Below, piece after piece: positions 2,890-5,875 of a stretch of DNA of 5,875 nt (position 1 is its first letter; every line of letters starts with the position of its first letter). The position numbers and the translations under genes are program-made. Source of the DNA: Oscillospiraceae bacterium (lineage in GTDB: Bacteria > Bacillota > Clostridia > Oscillospirales > Ruminococcaceae); NCBI GenBank assembly GCA_017424665.1, contig JAFOYK010000108.1, positions 1 to 5,875 of the forward strand. Reading direction: 5' to 3'. The notes under the pieces are model-generated. The model ran no database searches. It was not told the DNA's origin and saw nothing but the letters and a program-made list of their open reading frames with translations.

Positions 2890-5875
2890 AAGGTTCTTTA
2901 TAGCCTATGTAGCAGTTGGAATAATATTTCATAAGAATTTCTTCCCAGCTGTAACCTTTTTTCGCGTAAGCGATGGAACCGACTGCGCTCATTCCAACGC
3001 CGTGGCCATAGCCGCGCATTGTGAAAACAAACTGGTCTTTTGCAAAATCATATTCCACATCAAAAGCGGTGGAACGAAGGCTTGAACCGCCAAGAACGTT
3101 TTCACGAAGCTTTCTTGCGCTGTATTTGGTTCCGCCAAGTTTTACCTGGTTGACGTAATCGGAATCTCCCCAATAGCTGTAAACTTCGATCCAATCTTCG
3201 GGATCTCCGGAAAGGGTTATTCCTGTTTTGCTTTCAACCTTATCTTTAAAACTTGAGGAAGTTATTCTGTATGTTTTGGAAGTTTTTCCGTCAACCGGGG
3301 AAGAAACGGAAATAAGGTTTCTGTTCGCGTAACCCCAGACCCATTCGGCGTTTGCGGTTTCACCGCAGCTTTCAGAAAAATAGGTTGCAAGTATAAACTG
3401 GTTGTTTCTGTCGTCAAGAACGGCGTAGCCGATAACCTCCGCAACAAGTTCTTTGGTGCGGTTATCAAGTTTTGCAGTGCTGAGACCGGCGGAGATGTTT
3501 CCGTTTCCATTCATAAGATAAGTATAGGAAGCAACCGCCTGTGCTTTAACGTGTTCTTCGGGCTGACCCTGTCCTGCTTCATAAGCAACAATCTGGCAAA
3601 CAGCATCATAAACGCTCATAGTCTTTCCGTTGACCTTAACGGTATCTTTTTGGGACTGTTCATAATATCTGCTTTTACCGGAATAATTTGCGCTCATGTT
3701 TCCCGCGCTTACCCCGGGATCGGAAGATTCCGGAAGGCTTGCGTTAGTGGAAGGAGCTTCGGAAGAAGTGTTTTCGCTTTCACTGTTGCTTTCGGAATTG
3801 CTTCCCGAATTGCTTTCGGAAGTGGATTCTTCCGGAAGGCTTGCCATCTGGTTTACAGTTACATTAAAAGTTGCGGTAAGTCCCTCGTAAGTTACGGTGA
3901 TAGTAACAGTTCCGGCAGTGTTAAGTTTTCCGGAAGGAGAAACGCTAAAGCCGGTAGTGATGGTTTCCTTGCTTCCGTCGTTTTTGGTAACTTCAACGGA
4001 AAGTCCGGAAACATCAAGAGTTTCGCCAACGTTATAAGTGGTTTTGGAAGGCTTGCTTGCAATTGCGATGGATTCCGCTTTGATCTCTGCGGGTTTTACT
4101 TTAACGGTAAAAGTAGTGCTTGCTCCGCCATAGCTTACTGTAATTGCAATATCTCCGGGGGTGTTGAGTTTTCCGGAAGGAGAAACCGTAAAACCGGATT
4201 TTACGTTTTCCTCAACACTTCCGTCAACCTTGGTGACTTTAATTGCAAGGCCGGTCAAATCAAGCGTTTCGCCGACTTTATATTCGGTTTTGCCCGGAAG
4301 AGAAGTTATCTCAATTTTGGAAGCTGTGGGTTTAATTTCAACGTTTACGGAAGCGGTAAAGCCTTCATAGGTTATGGTGAATTTAGCGTTTCCAACTTTG
4401 CTTGTGTCGCCGTTAACGGTGAATCCGCTTGTAAGATCTTCGGTTGCTCCGTCGGTCTTTTTAACTCTTATCGCAAAATCGCTTGCTTTCGGAGCAGTTC
4501 CGATGTTATAGGAAGCGGGGCTCTTGATGATTTCGATGGATTCGATTTCAGCCGCTTCGGAACTTGTGCTTCCGTCTCCGACAACGTTTATAATAAGCTT
4601 AAACTGATATCCCTCATAATCGATGGTTATTTCATATTCGCCCGGAGCCTCGAAAGGTCCTTTGGGAGAAGAAGTGTAACCGCCGACAACTTCCTCGGGT
4701 TCGTCGGAATCGACTCTGTAAACAAGGAATTTAAGGCCTTCAAGGTTAAGGGTTTCACCAACCTTATATTCATTTTTGTACGGATAGCTGATGATCTCGA
4801 TTTCCTCGATATTTCCGCCGAGCTGTTCAGCCTCGCCGAAACTTGCATCGCTTTCGGATTGCTGTGCTTCGGAAATTGCCTGATACCATTTGTCGGGCAT
4901 AAGCGGGTTGGAGTTATAATAAGCTTTGCTTGTATCAAGAGCGCTTATATCCTCGCCTTCCCTTACCTGTCTTGCAATTACAACAACACGGGCGTCGGTG
5001 AAATCATAGCTGCAGGTGGAAAGAGTGAGGAAATGGTCGCTTACATTATAATCAACTCCGGTAACGATCATGGTTCGTTTAGCGATCTGGTTGATAAATT
5101 CCCTGGTTTCGTTTTCGTCGCCGTTGATAAAGTTGTTATAATCCCAAACAGGGCCGTCTTTTTCGTAAGCGTTTGTAAGAATAACGCCGACAACAAGCCA
5201 ATCGGCGTCGCCGTAAAGGGTATCAAAATGAACAACCGGGTGTTCTTTATAGAACTTGAGCTGTCTGTATTTGATAAGATCGCTGAACATCTGGCCGTCG
5301 TTATAAACGTTGTGGCCGTAAACAATGAAGTTTGTGCTCTGAATCTCGACCTGCGCGTCGCAGCGATAATCAAGGAAAGGCGTTCCATACATGGAATACT
5401 GTTTATAAAAGTCTTTTCTGAGATAGAACTGACCTTTAGCGCCTTTATCGTTTGCTTTGTCGGTCTGAACAACGGGGAAAGCCACGTTTGTTCCGTCAAT
5501 TTTGATATAACCGATGGTATCGGGGTTTTCTTTGTAAAGGTCGTAAAGTTTCGGGTTATAATCCCATTCGTTCGGAATATGTTCCGGCGCGGTCATTCCG
5601 AGCATATCGCCGAGGTTTGCGGCAAGGTCGCGGTGTTTTACACTGTCAAAAACCTTGGTGCTGAGATATCCCATGCATCCGAGGAAAATGAGTACGCAAA
5701 GGATGAACACAGATTTTCTGATAAGTTCGCTCTTGCTGTCGCCTTTCATCGGAACGAATCTGGAATACCATTTCTGGTTGCTTTTGGAAACGGAGGTTTT
5801 GAATTTTGCTTTTCCGGAAACCGCCGCGGTAAGAGAAACGGAATTTTCATAAAGTTTGGGATATGCGGAAACAAC
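2888..5875 (-). CDS. Class B sortase / Ig-like repeat / SpoIID-domain fusion protein (5' end outside window)
   Basis: Predicted membrane-anchored envelope protein. Residues are numbered from the first in-frame ATG (5749), giving 953 residues. Order: a basic cytoplasmic stretch; one membrane segment (about 12-32); a class B sortase domain (about 69-262) with H146, C246 and R254; four Ig-like domains (about 312-633); a Ser/Glu/Asn-rich linker (636-694); and a SpoIID/LytB-type domain (about 700-950) ending almost at the stop. With the N-terminus inside, all domains after the membrane segment lie outside the cell. Family knowledge: class B sortases join sorting-signal proteins to peptidoglycan; SpoIID-type domains cleave or bind peptidoglycan glycan strands. 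Doing both from one chain is inference. The frame stays open for all 42 codons from 5750 to the window edge with matching codon use, no start codon there and no ribosome site before 5749, so the gene almost certainly starts upstream. It is convergent with gpmI and shares its terminator. The fusion is unusual; no substrate gene is visible. Confidence 0.93.
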   Translation of the reverse strand, partial: VVSAYPKLYENSVSLTAAVSGKAKFKTSVSKSNQKWYSRFVPMKGDSKSELIRKSVFILCVLIFLGCMGYLSTKVFDSVKHRDLAANLGDMLGMTAPEHIPNEWDYNPKLYDLYKENPDTIGYIKIDGTNVAFPVVQTDKANDKGAKGQFYLRKDFYKQYSMYGTPFLDYRCDAQVEIQSTNFIVYGHNVYNDGQMFSDLIKYRQLKFYKEHPVVHFDTLYGDADWLVVGVILTNAYEKDGPVWDYNNFINGDENETREFINQIAKRTMIVTGVDYNVSDHFLTLSTCSYDFTDARVVVIARQVREGEDISALDTSKAYYNSNPLMPDKWYQAISEAQQSESDASFGEAEQLGGNIEEIEIISYPYKNEYKVGETLNLEGLKFLVYRVDSDEPEEVVGGYTSSPKGPFEAPGEYEITIDYEGYQFKLIINVVGDGSTSSEAAEIESIEIIKSPASYNIGTAPKASDFAIRVKKTDGATEDLTSGFTVNGDTSKVGNAKFTITYEGFTASVNVEIKPTASKIEITSLPGKTEYKVGETLDLTGLAIKVTKVDGSVEENVKSGFTVSPSGKLNTPGDIAITVSYGGASTTFTVKVKPAEIKAESIAIASKPSKTTYNVGETLDVSGLSVEVTKNDGSKETITTGFSVSPSGKLNTAGTVTITVTYEGLTATFNVTVNQMASLPEESTSESNSGSNSESNSESENTSSEAPSTNASLPESSDPGVSAGNMSANYSGKSRYYEQSQKDTVKVNGKTMSVYDAVCQIVAYEAGQGQPEEHVKAQAVASYTYLMNGNGNISAGLSTAKLDNRTKELVAEVIGYAVLDDRNNQFILATYFSESCGETANAEWVWGYANRNLISVSSPVDGKTSKTYRITSSSFKDKVESKTGITLSGDPEDWIEVYSYWGDSDYVNQVKLGGTKYSARKLRENVLGGSSLRSTAFDVEYDFAKDQFVFTMRGYGHGVGMSAVGSIAYAKKGYSWEEILMKYYSNCYIGYKEP
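2900..3643 (-). other. SpoIID/LytB-type peptidoglycan-active domain
   Basis: Residues about 703-950. The blocks of the SpoIID family appear in order: IVAYEAGQ (720-727) with E724 at the place of the essential Glu; EEHVKAQAVASYTYL (731-745); YFSESCGETANAEWVWG (790-806); SPVD (817-820); SGDPEDW (847-853); LR-ST-F (891-896); and GYGHGVGMS (913-921) followed by AKKGYSWEEILMKYYSNCYI. In sporulating Firmicutes SpoIID is a lytic transglycosylase acting on stem-stripped glycan strands during engulfment; relatives act in vegetative cell-wall turnover. The usual GMSQYGA is GMSAVGS here and the usual M after the catalytic Glu is A, so substrate or activity may differ. The fusion to a sortase argues against it being the sporulation SpoIID itself. 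Confidence 0.9.
3668..3844 (-). other. Ser/Glu/Asn-rich low-complexity linker
   Basis: Residues about 636-694 are dominated by Ser with Glu, Asn and Thr and contain short SES/SNS repeats (around 643-660). The segment is flanked by a repeated ASLPE(E/S)S motif (636-642 and 670-676), matched in DNA by a 15-base identical copy at 3830-3844 and 3728-3742. It is likely a flexible, acidic, wall-spanning spacer between the Ig stalk and the SpoIID domain. It is not a sorting signal, as it lacks an LPxTG-type motif and a following hydrophobic tail. Confidence 0.8.
3851..4816 (-). repeat. Four tandem bacterial Ig-like domains (Big_3-like)
   Basis: Four copies of about 75-80 residues lie at roughly 312-390, 401-473, 477-552 and 557-633. 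Each follows the pattern I-x-I-x-S-x-P-x-K-x-x-Y-x-V-G-E-T-L, then G-L-x-V-x-V-T-K-x-D-G, then G-F-x-V-S-P, then a closing I-T-V-x-Y-x-G-x-x-x-x-F-x-V-x-V strand. Copies 3 and 4 are the closest, about 60% identical by eye, and share a 20-base identical block (4167-4186 and 3924-3943). Copies 1 and 2 are more diverged. They probably form a stalk that carries the SpoIID domain away from the membrane; carbohydrate or protein binding is possible but not shown. Confidence 0.9.
4964..5545 (-). other. Class B sortase domain
   Basis: Residues about 69-262 from the ATG at 5749. The start NPDTIGYIKIDGTNVAFPVV is typical of class B sortases. The catalytic triad is visible as YGHN (H146), LSTCSYDF (C246) and DARVVVIAR (R254), with strand order as in the family. 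The His-Cys insertion with helical character (about 205-225) fits class B rather than class A. Family role: a thioester with a sorting-signal protein is resolved onto a peptidoglycan amino group. The sorting motif it recognises cannot be read from this window. Confidence 0.95.
5654..5716 (-). other. Membrane anchor segment of the sortase/SpoIID fusion
   Basis: About 20 hydrophobic residues (12-32 from the ATG at 5749; core SVFILCVLIFLGCMGYL) follow a charged stretch with several Lys and Arg residues. This gives a type II topology: tail inside, sortase and everything after it outside. There is no signal-peptidase-like AXA site directly after it, so retention as an anchor is more likely than cleavage. 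Confidence 0.85.

Noticed and set aside
2888..3643. The sporulation gene spoIID itself
   Set aside because: Sporulation SpoIID is a roughly 300-350-residue protein with its own N-terminal anchor. Here the domain is the tail of a sortase/Ig protein and key signature positions differ.
3668..3850. Sortase recognition motif in the linker (LPESS, LPEES)
   Set aside because: No T-G or T-N follows the LPE, and no hydrophobic segment and basic tail come after, so it is not a sorting signal.
2888..5749. Two separate genes (sortase and SpoIID) merged by a sequencing error
   Set aside because: The frame is continuous, and the Ig-like domains and linker between the two ends are well-formed coding sequence with no internal ribosome site or start cluster. 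A fusion is the simpler reading.
1..5875. CRISPR array, tRNA, rRNA or transposase gene
   Set aside because: There are no regularly spaced identical repeats, no cloverleaf sequence or conserved rRNA stretch recognised by eye, and no transposase-like reading frame. All long frames are accounted for by the four genes.

Overview
The window looks like chromosomal DNA from a Gram-positive member of the Clostridia, most likely a gut-type Oscillospirales/Ruminococcaceae relative. The evidence is a pgk-tpiA-gpmI glycolytic cluster of Firmicutes type, strong Shine-Dalgarno sites, a class B sortase and SpoIID-type sequence (both typical of Clostridia), and an intergenic GC-rich hairpin repeat of a style I associate from memory with Oscillospirales genomes. 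No database search was possible, so the taxonomic call is an inference.

Positions 1-2836 (+ strand) hold lower-glycolysis genes in series: the 3' end of phosphoglycerate kinase (pgk, 1-372), complete triosephosphate isomerase (tpiA, 551-1318) and complete cofactor-independent phosphoglycerate mutase (gpmI, 1331-2836). tpiA and gpmI are tightly coupled by a 12-nt gap, and the gpmI ribosome site overlaps the tpiA stop codon. pgk and tpiA are separated by 178 nt, almost all of it a compound, two-armed hairpin repeat (about 377-524). All catalytic residues I could check in tpiA and gpmI are present. Both genes show very strong codon bias, as expected for highly expressed enzymes.

Positions 2837-2887 hold a strong hairpin with an A-tract on one side and a T-tract on the other. 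It can terminate both gpmI and the convergent gene.

Positions 2888-5875 (- strand) are one continuous reading frame that runs off the right edge of the window. It encodes a multidomain envelope protein: a cytoplasmic tail, one membrane segment, a class B sortase domain with His/Cys/Arg catalytic residues, four bacterial Ig-like domains, a Ser/Glu/Asn-rich linker, and a C-terminal SpoIID/LytB-type peptidoglycan-active domain. Joining a transpeptidase that anchors surface proteins to a SpoIID-type domain in one polypeptide is the most unusual feature here. The first ATG in this frame (5749) has no ribosome site and the frame stays open upstream, so the true start is probably outside the window.

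I saw no tRNA, rRNA, CRISPR array, transposase or phage genes.
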